Assembly (NCBI GenBank): GCA_029706075.1
Contig: JAINUG010000039.1
Location: 5,770,001 to 5,834,000, forward strand
Direction: 5' to 3'
Length of the DNA: 64,000 nt
Source of the DNA: Aldrovandia affinis
Taxonomy: Eukaryota; Chordata; Actinopteri; Notacanthiformes; Halosauridae
Below the pieces are notes generated by a model. The model was not told where the DNA came from. It made no database searches and worked only from the letters and a program-made list of their open reading frames with translations. Position 1 is the stretch's first letter. Each line of letters opens with the position of its first letter. This document shows, in pieces, positions 24,433 through 35,601 of this stretch. The position numbers and the translations under genes are program-made.

Positions 24433-24841
24433 AGGGCTGAATCCCATCACACTGGGAGAGGAGTAGGAATGTGTGTGGAAAGGAGTTGCTGTGTGTTTTT
24501 GGAGAGTGAAGCCTGTGAAGTCGTTGACCAGCCAGGATTTGGAGAGCGTGTTGGAGTGTGTTTGTTTGTGTTTGACCGGATTGTTTTGAGGACCCCCTTT
24601 GGATATCGACTACGGACTGGATTGCGGACCTGGATTTTGGATTGGATTTGGACATTGACGACGAGATAGGATTTGTGGACTTTATGTGTTTGTATTCCCT
24701 TAAAGACCCCACCCTGCGTTTTGTGTTTGTTCGTTTAATAAAGCATCATTTTGCTTATATTACTGCCTCCTCCGTGTTCTTGCACTTGCCTACACCCTCT
24801 GCAAGGTCCGTGAGTGTCGCCCAACCCCTGGGGACACCACA
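24401..24841 (+). repeat. Right LTR of the gag-only element, 5'-truncated
   Basis: About 97% like the left LTR, with a 6-base deletion (ggacttggacctgg reduced to ggacctgg). The missing left end means the gag coiled coil now reads into the LTR. Confidence 0.85.
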
Positions 24842-25014
24842 CTACGTATATCACAGTTCACATATACTGTTGTATTGTGTCTCAATAATGTTGTGATGAT
24901 CAGTGGCCAAAAAATCCTGTTTGACTGTTTCATTAAGAATGTTACCTGCTGTTTTTTTGTACTTACCTACCTGACTCTTATGGCGAATGTTACCTTTGGG
25001 TTCTCTGTACTTAC

Positions 25015-25158
25015 CTGGCTGACTCTCTTCCTGTGAGATTCCAACTCTGCTATCAGCTGTTCTGTGAGGCTCAGTCAGTGCCTTCTTCTGATGCTCATCA
25101 CAGGTTTTATTTGGGTTGAACCTTTCTTCATAGTTCTTTACTCTTTCGAGTACTTTTA
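25015..25158 (-). CDS. Unit 2 cytoplasmic exon (144 nt, phase 1-1)
   Basis: Same exon as 2489-2632 and 61749-61892: acceptor ttgtgtctacag, donor CCAG|gtaag. It reads …LERVKNYEERFNPNKTCDEH and ends SQEESQP. The tyrosine is kept, but the YEEI of unit 4 is YEER here. Upstream sequence is open to 25306, as in the other units. Confidence 0.6.
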
Positions 25159-26339
25159 CTGTAGACACAAAGGAAATGTTCCTGCATGTGCTGGGTACAG
25201 TATACATGTGAGGGGGCTCACAGATGAATACTTGATCCTTCTTTACATTGTGGCCTGGATTCAATATCCATTTGTCCTTACGAGACAATGGAGACAAACT
25301 CAACAACCTTTTTAAAGAAAAAATGTCAATTTCATTTCATTTTGAGCCAAAGTTAAGGTCACATGTTGATTTAATCCAGGTCTGTGTTTTATGGGGGCAG
25401 TCAATATTGAGTCAGTCACTTCATGGATATGCAGTTAAAGCTTATATTGTAAAGGATCATTCTGGTTAATCGCTTAAAATGGTTAACAGATATTACTTAT
25501 TTTTCATTATAGGACAGATCTCAATTCAGCACAGAATACATTCTGATTTATATTTGGGAGGTTCCTCTTGGTGTTCATTGAGTATTAGCTGTTCTTTTTC
25601 TGTCATGTGTGTTTTAATAGCCAAACACACATGAACAGTTCCACCTGCAGTAATGCTAAAGTTTCAAATACAAAAGGAATATATGGGATTTCAATGCAGT
25701 TTGGGACTGATAGCGAAAAGTATTCCAGGTTCCCACAGTCCTTGAAATCCGTAGAAATACTTGGAAAATGCATTGAACGTGGTCAAATATTCCACAAATA
25801 TTCCTTGAACAGTCAGGGGAAATAATTCCACATTTTAAAAAGCCTTTACAGCCCTACAGCAAGCAATATACATCCATCTTTCTTGCTAATTCACGAGCTT
25901 GATGTCAGTTAAGGCCAATGCATAGTCAATGCGTTAGTGCCCACAAAGGCTGGGGGGCTTGTGTGGCCTCAATGCGGGGGGCTTGTGTGGCCTCAATCCA
26001 CCAGCCAGGTTTTGTCACTTTTTAAAAACGTTTTAACTTTACACTAATGCAAGGTGCAGTATTTAAAACTATTGTGATTTGTCTAAAGTGAAACCACAAA
26101 AGATCAACAACAAAAAAAGAAGAAACAACTGAAAAACTCACACAAATGTATGGTTATGGCTTGCTAGAGTTTATTGAAATCTAGCAAGCAACCCATATAG
26201 TACATATCAAGTAGCCAATCTTGCAAGATCTGGTTTCGATTGGACTGTATTTGCAATTCGCATTCCATTGCCACAAGGGTGAATTATAACACACTGCCAC
26301 TTCAAATTGTGTTACAGTGTAAAAAATAACGTTATTTTA
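25159..26339 (-). other. Unit 2 intron, no gene seen
   Basis: Closely parallels 31606-32690 and 61893-63095 (for example cttcatggatatgcagttaa, ggtcaaatattccacaaata). A short duplicated phrase ggggcttgtgtggcctcaat occurs at 25952 and 25979. Confidence 0.6.
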
Positions 26340-26515
26340 AATAAACAAACCTGGGGCCCAGCCTGCACTTGTGGTGAGAACATTTACCAACTGAGCCACT
26401 CTATAGAGCCCAGCCAGCACTTGAATTGAGAACATTTACCAACTGAGCCACTTTAGAGGGCCCAGCCAGGGCTCGTGGTGAGAGCCTTTACCAACTGAGC
26501 CACTCTGAAGCCCCT
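26340..26515. repeat. About 52-bp minisatellite, unit 2 copy (3 units)
   Basis: Three imperfect units of the gggcccagcc … gagccactct repeat, the shortest of the four arrays. Confidence 0.8.
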
Positions 26516-26756
26516 ACTAATACAGTTTTGTCCCTGATTCAGAAATACATTCTTTATCTTATTTTCTGTTATTTAATTTCTATCATTTACTCCAGAAATA
26601 CACATGAATACATCCAGTAGCCCCAAAATATCATGAAAAGAGGAGCAAATGGGCTTCTTAAGGTGCCCCAGGGTGAGTGCTATTATCATCATCATCATCA
26701 TCTTCTACAGCAGTGGAGAGCCCTACACCCCTTGGAGAGCCACAGGGCATGTAGGT

Positions 26757-26765
26757 TTTTGGAAA
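26757..26765. other. Duplication breakpoint between unit 2 and a partial module
   Basis: Left of this point the sequence matches 33118-33167 (catgtaggtttttg). Right of it the sequence matches the intron before linker exon B (gaaaatattattttactcat at 22961 and 30568). So the Ig, TM and small-tail portion expected for unit 2 was removed or never copied. One or two shared G residues lie at the join. Confidence 0.7.
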
Positions 26766-26841
26766 ATATTATTTTACTCATGATTGTTTTTGTTTCTATA
26801 AAATACACTGTCGATACAGATACTGTGGTTTTATCTCTTAC

Positions 26842-26958
26842 CAGTCTCCTCATCTGAGGGCATTTCTCCCAATGGCTCTCGGCTGCTTTCCACACTACTC
26901 TCATTTGCCTTCAGTGGCTCGCCCGCCGGGGTTGGTTGGGAAGAATTTGCTGCGTCTC
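26842..26958 (-). CDS. Extra linker exon B copy (117 nt, phase 1-1)
   Basis: Acceptor ctactatcacag, donor ACTG|gtaagag. Encodes GDAANSSQPTPAGEPLKA … LGEMPSDEET. Third copy of the linker B cassette, in the partial module between units 2 and 3. Intact and in the same phase as the others. Confidence 0.55.
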
Positions 26959-27169
26959 CTGTGATAGTAGATGTGTCACTACAGTCAGTATCAATATTAC
27001 CATCAGTACTGATTATGTCACAGAGCTATTCAGCTGCTGCAGAGATGTACCTATATCACAGTTCACATATGCTGTTGTATTGTGTCTCAATAATGTTGTG
27101 ATGATCAGTGGCAAAATATCCCAATTAAATCCATTAATAGGCGACGAAACAACTAAGATAATGTTAGTA

Positions 27170-27420
27170 GAATTTTGTGGTTGTGAATGGGAGCCGTTCT
27201 CAAAACCTTTCTTTAATACCAGCAAAACTCTCTCTCTCACTTATTCTCTCTATATATATCTCATTCTCTCTCTTCTTTTGCTGTCCCATGTACCCTTTAT
27301 TGTATTTTTATATTTTAATTATTTCTCTGACTCATACCATGTATACAATCTTGTCAATCGTTGCATTATTGTTTCTTTAAAAGTAGAAAATAAAAACAAA
27401 ATATTAAAAAAAAAAAAGAT
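27170..27420 (+). repeat. Duplicated CT-rich intronic block
   Basis: The block beginning gtagaattttgtggttgtga, then a (tc)n run, then ctgtcccatgtaccctttat, is repeated at 28625-28880. Shorter relatives are at 30985-31110 and 61275-61390. It follows or precedes tail-exon material in each module. Its open frames are not conserved as coding. Confidence 0.7.
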
Positions 27421-27554
27421 GTATCATATTGGACAGCATGTGGTTTTACAAATTACTAGAGAGTATTAGGGTATTTTAATATGGGCTTAATTTTGCTTAA
27501 TTTGTAATGGGCTTAAGTCTGCACAAATAAAAGCTGGGTTTTACAAGTCATTTT

Positions 27555-28142
27555 TTATAAGATAGTCACATCACTCTCACTTTCTAGTCTCTGCTCACTG
27601 TTTTCTTCAACACTGGGCTGGTTGGCTCGTGGAGCAGTCTGGTGGTGCATGTTCCACTCCATCCTGTGTGTTCTGGGACAGGTCGGGATCAGAAGTTTCT
27701 CTTCATGGATTGGTGGAGCCTTATTGATTGACAGGTCATGTGATGTAGTGGCAGGTGGTTTCTCCAGTTGCTTTATTTCTTCTGTTTTCTGGGACAGGTC
27801 GGGATCAGAAGGTTTCTCTTCATGGATTGGTGGAGCCACAAGTGGTGCCTGTTCCTCTCCATCCTGTGTGTTCTGGGACAGGTGTTTTCCTGCATTGGGA
27901 TTAACAGGGGATCTGGGGGGTTTTTCTGGGGGTGGGTTTAAATCTTTCCTGTCCTTGGAATGGTTCCTCATCTATATTTCTTCCTCTATTCTCATCACTG
28001 ACTTGCCCCTTTCCTATCTTGAGCGGAGGAGCGGACTGAGTGATGAATGGGACAGTGCCAGAGGCGGGGTGTTTAGGAGAGATCTGGACAGAGCTCCCCT
28101 CCACTCTTATTCCATCATTAGGTCCATCATGGTTGAGTGATT
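27555..28142 (-). pseudogene. Unit 3 terminal proline-rich exon, frameshifted
   Basis: Same exon as 20933-21438, with acceptor tttgttttatcacag at 28144-28143. The phase-1 frame reads ESLNHDGPNDGIRVEG and continues to EEPFQGQ. There, small indels in the segment equal to ccaaggacagggagaagatt of unit 2 move it to a new frame, ending …PRKTPQIPC-stop at 27901. The original frame continues beyond (LNPPPEKPPRSP, …SQNTQDGEEQAPLVAPP, SESDVTIL-stop at 27555). Read literally, the exon gives an 80-codon tail without the SH3-type motif. Confidence 0.7.
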
Positions 28143-30268
28143 CTGTGATAAAACAAAAGAAAAGAAGATATGTAATGTGAATAATAATAATGAAATCCCC
28201 AAAACTAAGTTTTAAGTGAACTTATAGGTTTTGTCAAAAGCCAAAATAGACAGGAAATTCAAATGAGCATCAAAACCTTTAATTTCACATATGCACTAAC
28301 AAGGTTTTCCTGCACAAAGCTTTGACACCTGCTACAGTACTGTAGCTATGTTGGTCTACTGTACTTCAGACAGCATGTAGGGTACTCACCACTGGGCACA
28401 GGCATGTTGCTTAGGATTCAAACCTTCTCTCAAACAGCCTAATTCATACTCTTAAGAGGGATAATGAACCTAACAGTGGACTGCTGAAGAATATAGGATA
28501 TTTTAAATTAGCCAAGCCTTTCTGCTTCAGAGTTTTTACACCGGAAGGTGATATTATATGAAAGATGTATTATGCAACATTTCTGCATACTAACAACCTG
28601 TCATCAGGCCTCAACATTAATGGTAGTAGAATTTTGTGGTTTTGAATGGGAGCCATTCTCAAAACCTTTCTTTAATACCGGAAAAACTCTCTCTCACTTA
28701 TTCTCTCTATATATATCTCATTCTCTCTCTTCTTTTGCTGTCCCATGTACCCTTTATTGTATTTTTATTTTTTATTTCTTTCTCTGACTCATACCATGTA
28801 TACTGTCTTGTCTGTCGTTGCATTATTGTTTCTTTAAAAGTAGAAAATAAAAACAAAAATAAAAAAAATAAAAACTGATGATATTTCATCCTGGCCAGCG
28901 TGTGGTTTTACAAACTACTAGAGAGTATTAGGGCAGCTAATTCTAGCTTGTTGTCTGTCTGTCCCCTTTACCATAGTAGTTGCTGGTTCCCTAGCAACAA
29001 CTCCCTTTGTGTGTGTTCTGGCTTTGTTTTTTTATTTAGATTGTTGGATGTGGGTGCCAAAGTTTGCTAGCATTGTCAAAAAAATACTAACTTTTGGCAG
29101 CTCACCATTCAAAGTCAATAAGCACGTGCATCCAGTAAATTATTATTTGAAGAAAAAGTAGGCCCTAAGGTTGATGTAGGACATCCATACCAACATTTGT
29201 ATGCAGCACATGCTTTTTGTCAGTGTGGTTGATATTTAGGTAGCCTTGACAAAAAAATTGTCTTAAATATTTTGTTAATTTTACTGGGGGTTTGGTTCAA
29301 GAAAATGGCTAAACGGATCGGTTTGAGAGTCGAGGAGTATATTGTACAGGGCTATCCGAGTAGATGTGCCAAATGTCAGTTAAATAGGCAATGAAACAGT
29401 TAGAAACCCTTATTTTGTGATGATTAGTTGCAAAACATCCAAATTAAATCTATTAAATTAAATCCAGCCTAGCTGTGGTTGTGCAGCTAGTGCTTTTGTG
29501 TTCCTCATTTTGGGATGATACACAGAGTGGAAAAAACAGGAGTGTCATATGAAAGATAATGTCATTAGGGTTAGGGGAGAGGGGGTTCTGACAAGTGTAC
29601 TATGTCTACATGTCTGCATGTCTACATTAACATAATTGCCTGTTTCTGTTGCATAAGACCTATACATGTCCATACAGTGGGTTAACTGCATACTCTACAC
29701 TGTTGGCCTAGTTTGACCTTCATCTCATCTTTTTTATAAATACAACAATGAATAGGTACTGTTAAAGTTCCCACTGCTCCTTATGTGTTCTTGCGTTGTT
29801 ATAATGAAAGCTTCTTATGGACTTTTGCAAGTAAAACCACTTTAGATTTGTGTTTAAATATACACACATACTCAACCCATACTGACTGTGCTATCCAATC
29901 CAATCATTAAAAAAAGAAAGATTTCATTTGGATTCAATGCCTCTTCCTCTTTTGTAATCTCAAATTTGTCTGACAAATGCCTGTTTCATCTTTGACAGTG
30001 GGTGCTGTGAAATGTGATTTTTTTTTCTTCATTCCAGACTTCTGGACTTCACTGGTGACTTGAGACTCGATTTGAACTTGAGGTTAAGTGACTTCACTAC
30101 AACACTGTTCTCCAAAGAGCGGAAATATTCAAAACAGTGTCCAGGTTTGAAGTATGCATCAACAGTGAAATCGAAGAGGGAAAAACACAAAATGGCATTT
30201 GGTCTCGTTTTCCAAATTAAAGTCTGATTTTCACATATAATAAAAGGTAAGCCCTTATAAACCCTCAC
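28143..30268 (-). other. Unit 3 intron; no gene seen
   Basis: Includes the CT-rich block (28625-28880) and matches to 21860-22110 and 22135-22640 of unit 2. The 28890-29740 part is specific to unit 3 and unassigned. The conserved frame block at 29890-30060 is broken here. Confidence 0.5.
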
Positions 30269-30397
30269 CTGTACTGTCCTGTGCTGCTGAACTGTGTGAC
30301 GGTTTACTGGGTTCCTCGTCTCCACTGGCATCTTTTGGGGACGTCACCGGCGCTGTCTCTCCTGTTCCATTTTCTCCGATTATCTTCACATCATCTC
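30269..30397 (-). CDS. Unit 3 linker exon A (129 nt, phase 1-1)
   Basis: Acceptor caaaatccag, donor ACAG|gtgaggg. Encodes the same Ser/Thr/Pro-rich 43-residue linker as 22660-22788 (IIGENGTGETAPVTSP) with a few substitutions. Borders, length and phase are all preserved. Confidence 0.65.
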
Positions 30398-30646
30398 CTG
30401 GATTTTGACATTTTCATAAAATGAATGCTGATTAACCCCAATTACCTCTGAAATGACTTTATTTTACACACACAAATGTATTTGACATAAACACTGAAAA
30501 TGACAGGGCCTCTCTGTGCACTTCCATGTGCAGATACTGAAATAGCACCCTCATTGAACCCACAGGGAAAATATGATTTTACTCATGATTGTTTTTGTTT
30601 CTATAAAATACACTGTCGATACAGATACTGTGGTTTGATCTCTTAC

Positions 30647-30763
30647 CAGTCCCCACGTCTGAGGGAATTTCTCCCAATGGCCCTTGGCTGCTTTTCACAC
30701 TACTGTCATTTGCCTTCAGTGCCTCGCCCACCGTCGTTGATTGGGAAGAATTTGGCGCATCTT
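30647..30763 (-). CDS. Unit 3 linker exon B (117 nt, phase 1-1)
   Basis: Acceptor ctactatcacag, donor ACTG|gtaagag. Reads EDAPNSSQSTTVGEALKA … LGEIPSDVGT. Between the 31483-31605 exon and linker A in transcript order. Confidence 0.65.
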
Positions 30764-31482
30764 CTGTGATAGTAGATGTGTCACTATGGTCATTACAGTC
30801 AGTATCAACATTATCATCAGTACTGATTATGTCACAGAGCTACTCAGCTGCTGCAGAGATGTACCTATATCACAGTTCACATATGCTGTTGTATTATGTC
30901 TCAATAATGTTGTGATGATCAGCAAAAAAAAAAAAAAAACTCCTAATTAAATCCATTAATAGGCGATGAAACAGCTAAGATAATGTTAGTAGAATTTTGT
31001 GGTTTTGAATGGGAGCCGTTCTCAAAACCTTTCTTTAATACCGGAAAAACTCTCTCTCTCACTTATTCTCTCTATATATATCTCATTCTCTCTCTCTGTC
31101 TCATTGTTCTAAATAATTGGTTTTCATTTTCATTTTCCTGTCTTTTTTTTATTTTGAGGATAGATGTGATATATGTAAAGGTGTTTTGTTTCTGTGTCCG
31201 TTTAATGTTTTAATACTGGAGGTCACAAAGGACTCTCTCTGTCGCTTCCTCCCTCCCTCTCTCTGTATCGTGTTCTCTCTCTCTCTCTCACATGCCATCT
31301 GAGCAACAAGTGCACCTGCATTCAAGATTTCAAGATATTACCAGGAATATTTGAATGTTACCTGCTGGTTCTTTATACTTACCTGTTTGACTCTTTCATT
31401 AAGAATGTTACCTGCTGGTTTTTTGTACTTACCTGCCTGACTCTCTTATGGAGAATGTTACCTGTGGGTTCTCTGTACTTAC

Positions 31483-31605
31483 CTGGCTGACTCTCTTCCT
31501 GTGAGATTCCAACTCTGCTATCAGCTGTTCTGTGAGGCTCAGTCAGTGCCTTCTTCTGATGCTCATCACAGGTTTTATTTGGGTTGAACCTTTCGAGTAC
31601 TTTTA
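31483..31605 (-). CDS. Unit 3 cytoplasmic exon (123 nt, phase 1-1)
   Basis: Same exon as the 144-nt copies but with a 21-nt in-frame deletion that removes the tyrosine segment: …VKVLERFNPNKTCDEHQKKA and a SQEESQP end. Acceptor ttgtgtccacag, donor CCAG|gtaag. The in-frame nature of the deletion is consistent with selection on coding, but one event proves little. Confidence 0.65.
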
Positions 31606-32689
31606 CTGTGGACACAAATGAAATGTTCCTGCATGTGCTGGGTACAGTATACATGTGAGGGGGCTCACAGATGAATACTTGATCCTTCTTTACATTGTGG
31701 CCTGGATTCAATCTGCATTTGTCCTTAGGAGACAATGGAGACAAACTCACCAACCTTTTAAAGAAAAAAATTTCAATTTCATATCAGTTTGAGTTTGAAG
31801 TTTAGGTTACATGTTGATTTAATCCAGGTCTGTGTTTTTATGGGGGCAGTCAATATTGAGTCAGTCACTTCATGGACATGCAGTTAAAGCTTATATTGTA
31901 AAGGATCATTCTGGTTAATCGTTGTTTAACAGACATTACTTATTTTTCATTATAGGACAGATCTCGATTCAGCACAGAATCAATTCTGACTTACATTTGG
32001 GAGATTCCTTGTGGTCTTCATTGAATATTAGCTGTTTTGTTTCTGTTAAAAAATATACATTTTAGACATCTGGCTAGTTTTTAATAGCCAAGCACACATG
32101 AACAGTTTCAATATATTTTCAACAATATTTCCATCCTAGAAAACCATGGAAAATGCACTGAACATGGTGAAATATTCCACAAATATTCCCTGAACAGTCA
32201 GGGAAAATAATTTCACATTTAAAATGAGTGCTAACTCACTAGCTTGATGTTAGTTAAGGCTGATATATAGTCAACGCATAAGTGCCCACAAACGCTTGGT
32301 GATGCCATCATACAGTGCGGGGGGCTCAATGCACCGGCCAGATTTTGTTACTTTTTTGTCACTTTTTAACTTTACACTAATGCAAGGTGCAGTAGTTAAA
32401 ACTATTGTGTTTTGTCTAGAGTGAAACCACAAAAGATCAACAACAACAAAATAAGAAACAACCAAAAAACTCACACAAATGTATGGTTAAGGCTTGCTAG
32501 AGGTTTATTTAAATCTAGCAAGCAACCAATGCTGTAAATATCAAGTAGCCAATCTTGCAAGAAACAGCAGTTGTTTGGTTTCGATTGGACTGTATTTGCA
32601 ATTCGCATTCCATTGCCACAAGGGTGCATTATAACACACTGTCACTTCAAATTGTGTTACAGTGTAAAAAATAAAGTTTGTTAAAATAA
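31606..32689 (-). other. Unit 3 intron, no gene seen
   Basis: Parallels 25159-26339 and 61893-63095. Nothing else recognised. Confidence 0.6.
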
Positions 32690-32910
32690 ACAAACATGGG
32701 GCCCAGCCTGTGCTTGTGTTGAGAACATTTACCAACTGAGCCATTCTACAGAGCCAAGCCTGCGCTTGTGTTGAGAACATTTACCAACTGATCCATTCTA
32801 TAGGTCCCAGCCTGCACTCGTGGTGAGAGCATTTACCAACTGATCCATTCTATAGGGCCCAGCCTGTGCATGTGGCAAGAACATTTACAAACTGAGCCAC
32901 TCTGGAGCCC
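32690..32910. repeat. About 52-bp minisatellite, unit 3 copy (4 units)
   Basis: Four units of gggcccagcctgtgcttgtg … accaactgagcca. A (atc)n run follows at 33080-33110, as in units 2 and 4. Confidence 0.82.
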
Positions 32911-33328
32911 CTACTAATACAGTTTTGTCCCTGATTCAGAAATAAATTCTTTATCTTATTTTCTGTTATTTATTTTCTATCATTTACTCTAGAAATACAC
33001 ATGAATACATCCAGTAGCCCCAATATCATGAAAAGAGGAGCAAATGGGCTTCTTAAGGTGCCCTAGGGTGAGTGCTATTATCATCATTATCATCATCATC
33101 ATCATCATCTTCTACAGCAGTGGAGAGCCCTACACCCCTTGGAGAGCCACATGGCATGTAGGTTTTTGTTGTTACTCAGCTTCAATGGATTAATTAAAGT
33201 AGTTTAAAACACAGATAACTCACCTCCCCTGGTTTGTTGGGTCTGAATTGGTTTCTGATTTTAAAGATACAAAAGAAAACAGCCACCCTGTGGTTTGCTG
33301 GGTCTGAAAACCACTTTTATCAGCTTAC

Positions 33329-33373
33329 CATCATTTTGAACTTCAAAGTCATTTTTTTATGACAATGTAATAT
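33329..33373 (-). pseudogene. Decayed 45-nt small tail exon (unit 3)
   Basis: Donor ATG|gtaagc is intact, but the acceptor region is missing its AG and the frame has a TGA. Homologue of 33438-33482, 6048-6092 and 63805-63849. Confidence 0.4.
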
Positions 33374-33437
33374 GACTGTTTATAAAATAACAATAATCGT
33401 AAAGTAAGTAGAATCATCATAATTTTCTGCAGCTTAC

Positions 33438-33482
33438 CATCAGATTGAGCTTCAATGTCTTTTTCTTTTTGGCTTGTTGTTT
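33438..33482 (-). CDS. Unit 3 small juxtamembrane exon (45 nt, phase 1-1)
   Basis: Acceptor acattatag, donor GATG|gtaagc. Encodes ETTSQKEKDIEAQSD. It directly follows the transmembrane exon in transcript order. Short charged exons after the TM are common in SLAM-type receptors. Confidence 0.7.
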
Positions 33483-33705
33483 CTATAATGTAAAAATATT
33501 ATTATTAGTAGTAGTAGTAGCAATAGTATATGTATTGTTGTAAGTGGTGCTGTAACTATTGTTATCCGGTCCACATTTTTGGGGTGTTTGCACCCATTGT
33601 GTCATCACAAAGGGAGTGAATCCAGCCTTGACATACTACCCCACAAAGAGTAAGATCATTACATTGATGAATGAATTATTTTGTATCATTTACAAAGACA
33701 CTTAC

Positions 33706-33804
33706 CTTTGTAATATCTCTTACGGTAAATGTAAAGCAATCCCAAAATGATGATGAGGAGGAGGAGAACAACGATGACTACAGGGATAATTACAAAGGCC
33801 CTTC
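33706..33804 (-). CDS. Unit 3 transmembrane exon (99 nt, phase 1-1)
   Basis: Acceptor ttctttttctttag, donor AAAG|gtaagt. The exon encodes a short lead (GRAF), a 21-residue hydrophobic segment made almost entirely of V, I, L and G (VIIPVVIVVLLLLIII onward), and the basic stop-transfer sequence YIYRKRYYK. This is a single-pass type I membrane anchor with no charged residue inside the membrane, so pairing with an ITAM adaptor through the TM is not suggested. It is the only TM exon found in the window. Confidence 0.85.
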
Positions 33805-34014
33805 CTAAAGAAAAAGAAAAACAGAACACAATGTAAAACAATACAAAACAATGCTCAACCATTCTGTTGAGACCACTGAAAAAGGGTTTTATTTTTCACA
33901 CTCTAGAAAAACGTTATTTACCGTGTTAGTGAAATGGTTTTAAATGTGATGTTCACTGATCGGTCAAGAACACATTAATATCAATTGCAGTTGGGGGTCA
34001 ATAGCAGTGAATGT

Positions 34015-34355
34015 AGCTCAGCTAGTAATGTGCCAGGGATGATTGGGGGTTAATAGCAGTGAATGTAGCTCAGATGGTAAAGTGCTGGGGATGATCTTTG
34101 ATCTGTTGTCCTGTTACAGTGACAAGCATCGGATCTAATACAACCCAAAGGCAGAATCATCCCCCTGTGATGAGCTGACTCAGTTACTCCATTCCTGCAG
34201 GCTTCCACAGCTATGGACCACCTTAAGTGGTGCAGTCCTCCTGTGAAGGCCAATGCAGGATACTGATTGTGATTAATAATCTGAGCTTTTAACCAGAATG
34301 TTTCAGGTTCAATTCCCAGGTGTGGCACTGCCGCTGTCTGTTTGATCAGCATATA
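34015..34355 (-). repeat. Composite tRNA-like/SINE fragments in the C2-TM intron
   Basis: Tandem agtgaatgtagctcagctag and agtgaatgtagctcagatgg (A-box-like) lie about 50 bp apart, with a B-box-like ggttcaattcccag at 34308-34321. Not foldable as a tRNA. Confidence 0.45.
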
Positions 34356-34466
34356 ACTGAATAATATACAGACAGGTAAGCTCCAGTCACCCAGGATGAG
34401 TGCTGCTGCTAAGCAGGTAAATACTTTAATAGTGACCAGTCCCTACATCAGGTGTGTGGGCGTTAC

Positions 34467-34721
34467 CTTGTGCAGGGAAGCAGCTCTTTACAGGAAAGTC
34501 CTCTCTGTTCTCACTCACAGGGTTCTTCACTACACAGGTGTAGATTGAATCAGAGCTCTGACTCTCCTCTCTCCCAATCTGCAGCTCGTACCCTGGCTGA
34601 TCCTGTGTGTCAGGCCCCTCCCAACTGTACTGAGTCAGTGGGCTCTGGTCTCCAGCACACAGCAGGGTTACTGTGCCGTCATCATTCACCTGGCAAGTCA
34701 CTGCTGGTTTATCCAGAGTGT
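34467..34721 (-). CDS. Unit 3 C2-type Ig domain exon (CD2/SLAM family D2)
   Basis: Membrane-proximal Ig domain. 255 nt, phase 1-1; acceptor tttccatttag, donor CACAAG|gtaacg. It begins DTLDKPAVTCQVNDDGTVTL and includes LCAGDQSP, the E-strand Trp in QYSWEGP, SIYTCVVKNPVSE and VKSCF. The four cysteines (VTC, LLC, YTC, KSC) are the two-disulphide pattern characteristic of SLAM/CD48/CD2 D2 domains. YxCxVxNPVS is the typical F-strand wording of fish and mammalian members. Assignment to CD48, CD244, SLAMF or Ly9 subtypes is not possible by eye. Confidence 0.85.
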
Positions 34722-35310
34722 CTAAATGGAAACAAAGGCTTGTTAACACTGAGCTTACTTTATCATTGTTGTTTAAATTATACTTTTATATTGCATGTCT
34801 TATATGGATTAACATACTATATTATCCATTATCCATAAATTATTTAAATTTAGCTTTTTTATTTGCACAAACATAACAAACTGCACTTTGTATAAAGTAA
34901 CTTTTATTTTCAAAATAATAAAATGCTTATATCAGAAAGTAACTATTATTTAAAAATAATAAAATTCCATTCATAAAAAATCCAGAAAGTTTTTTTTGTG
35001 TGAATTATTTTTAATACTTTCAAATAATATTTGTTTTTTGTGGAATAATTTTTGAATATTAAAAATTATTTGAATATTATTTCCTTTATTTGATCATTTT
35101 AATTTGAATGTAGGATTTAAAACCGCAGCTGTATAACAATGTATCACTCTGAGACCTGAGTTTAGCCGTTTTAATAGAACTCTACAGCACACTCCAAAAG
35201 CCAAACACTCAATTACCCATACTGCTTTGCATACCTACTACCTTAAGCAGTATAGGGAAAAATACACAACACCGTCGGCCATTCAATTGAATCGAATTTA
35301 ATTTACTCAC

Positions 35311-35601
35311 CAAGGACTTGCACTGTCTGCTCATAGTAGTCGAGTATTCCATCGATCTCCAGCTCTCCTATGTACTTCCCGCTGTCTGACGCTTTGAGGT
35401 GTTGGAGTGTAAAGTCTCCTGTTTTAAAATCCAGGATCGTTCGTCCTTTGAATTGCCCGTACTGGTACACCTGAGTCTGGTCAAATTCAATGATCTTGTC
35501 GCCATTCCACTTCCACAGAATATCCCCAAGTCTGCCCTTGATGTTTGGCCGTAGTGTGAAGTTCCCATTCGATGGCAAAATAAGTACAGACGCAAATTCA
35601 C
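35311..35601 (-). CDS. Unit 3 V-like Ig domain exon (CD2/SLAM family D1)
   Basis: Membrane-distal domain, expected to bind a related receptor on another cell. 291 nt, phase 1-1; acceptor ctctattgcag, donor CTTG|gtgag. Key features are GDILWKWNGDKIIEFD (C-strand Trp and the CD2/CD48-style core), GRTILDFKTGDFTLQ and ASDSGKYIGEL (D-x-G-x-Y). It has no cysteine, as in CD2-family D1 domains that lack the canonical disulphide. NFT is a potential glycosylation site. It is about 45-50% identical by eye to the unit 1 exon at the protein level, clearly more diverged than the C2 exon. Confidence 0.85.

Larger units (their letters stand above)
23260..24841 (+). mobile_element. Compact gag-only LTR retroelement, target duplication CTAC
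   Basis: LTR 1 is 23260-23833 (TGTGGCAGCC … GGGGACACCACA). The right LTR ends at 24841 with the same bases. CTAC is present at 23256-23259 and 24842-24845, matching an interruption of gtacctatatcacag seen intact in the paralogous introns (27047, 30862). The right LTR matches the left only from ccagctgaagg onward (about 24402), so its first ~130 bp are missing. The interior carries just one gag-like frame and no pol. Confidence 0.85.

Noticed and set aside
26936..31213. Plus-strand frames sharing EFCGFEWEPFSKPFFNTGKT
   Set aside because: They lie in the duplicated CT-rich intronic block; conservation reflects recent duplication, and the frames run into simple (tc)n sequence.
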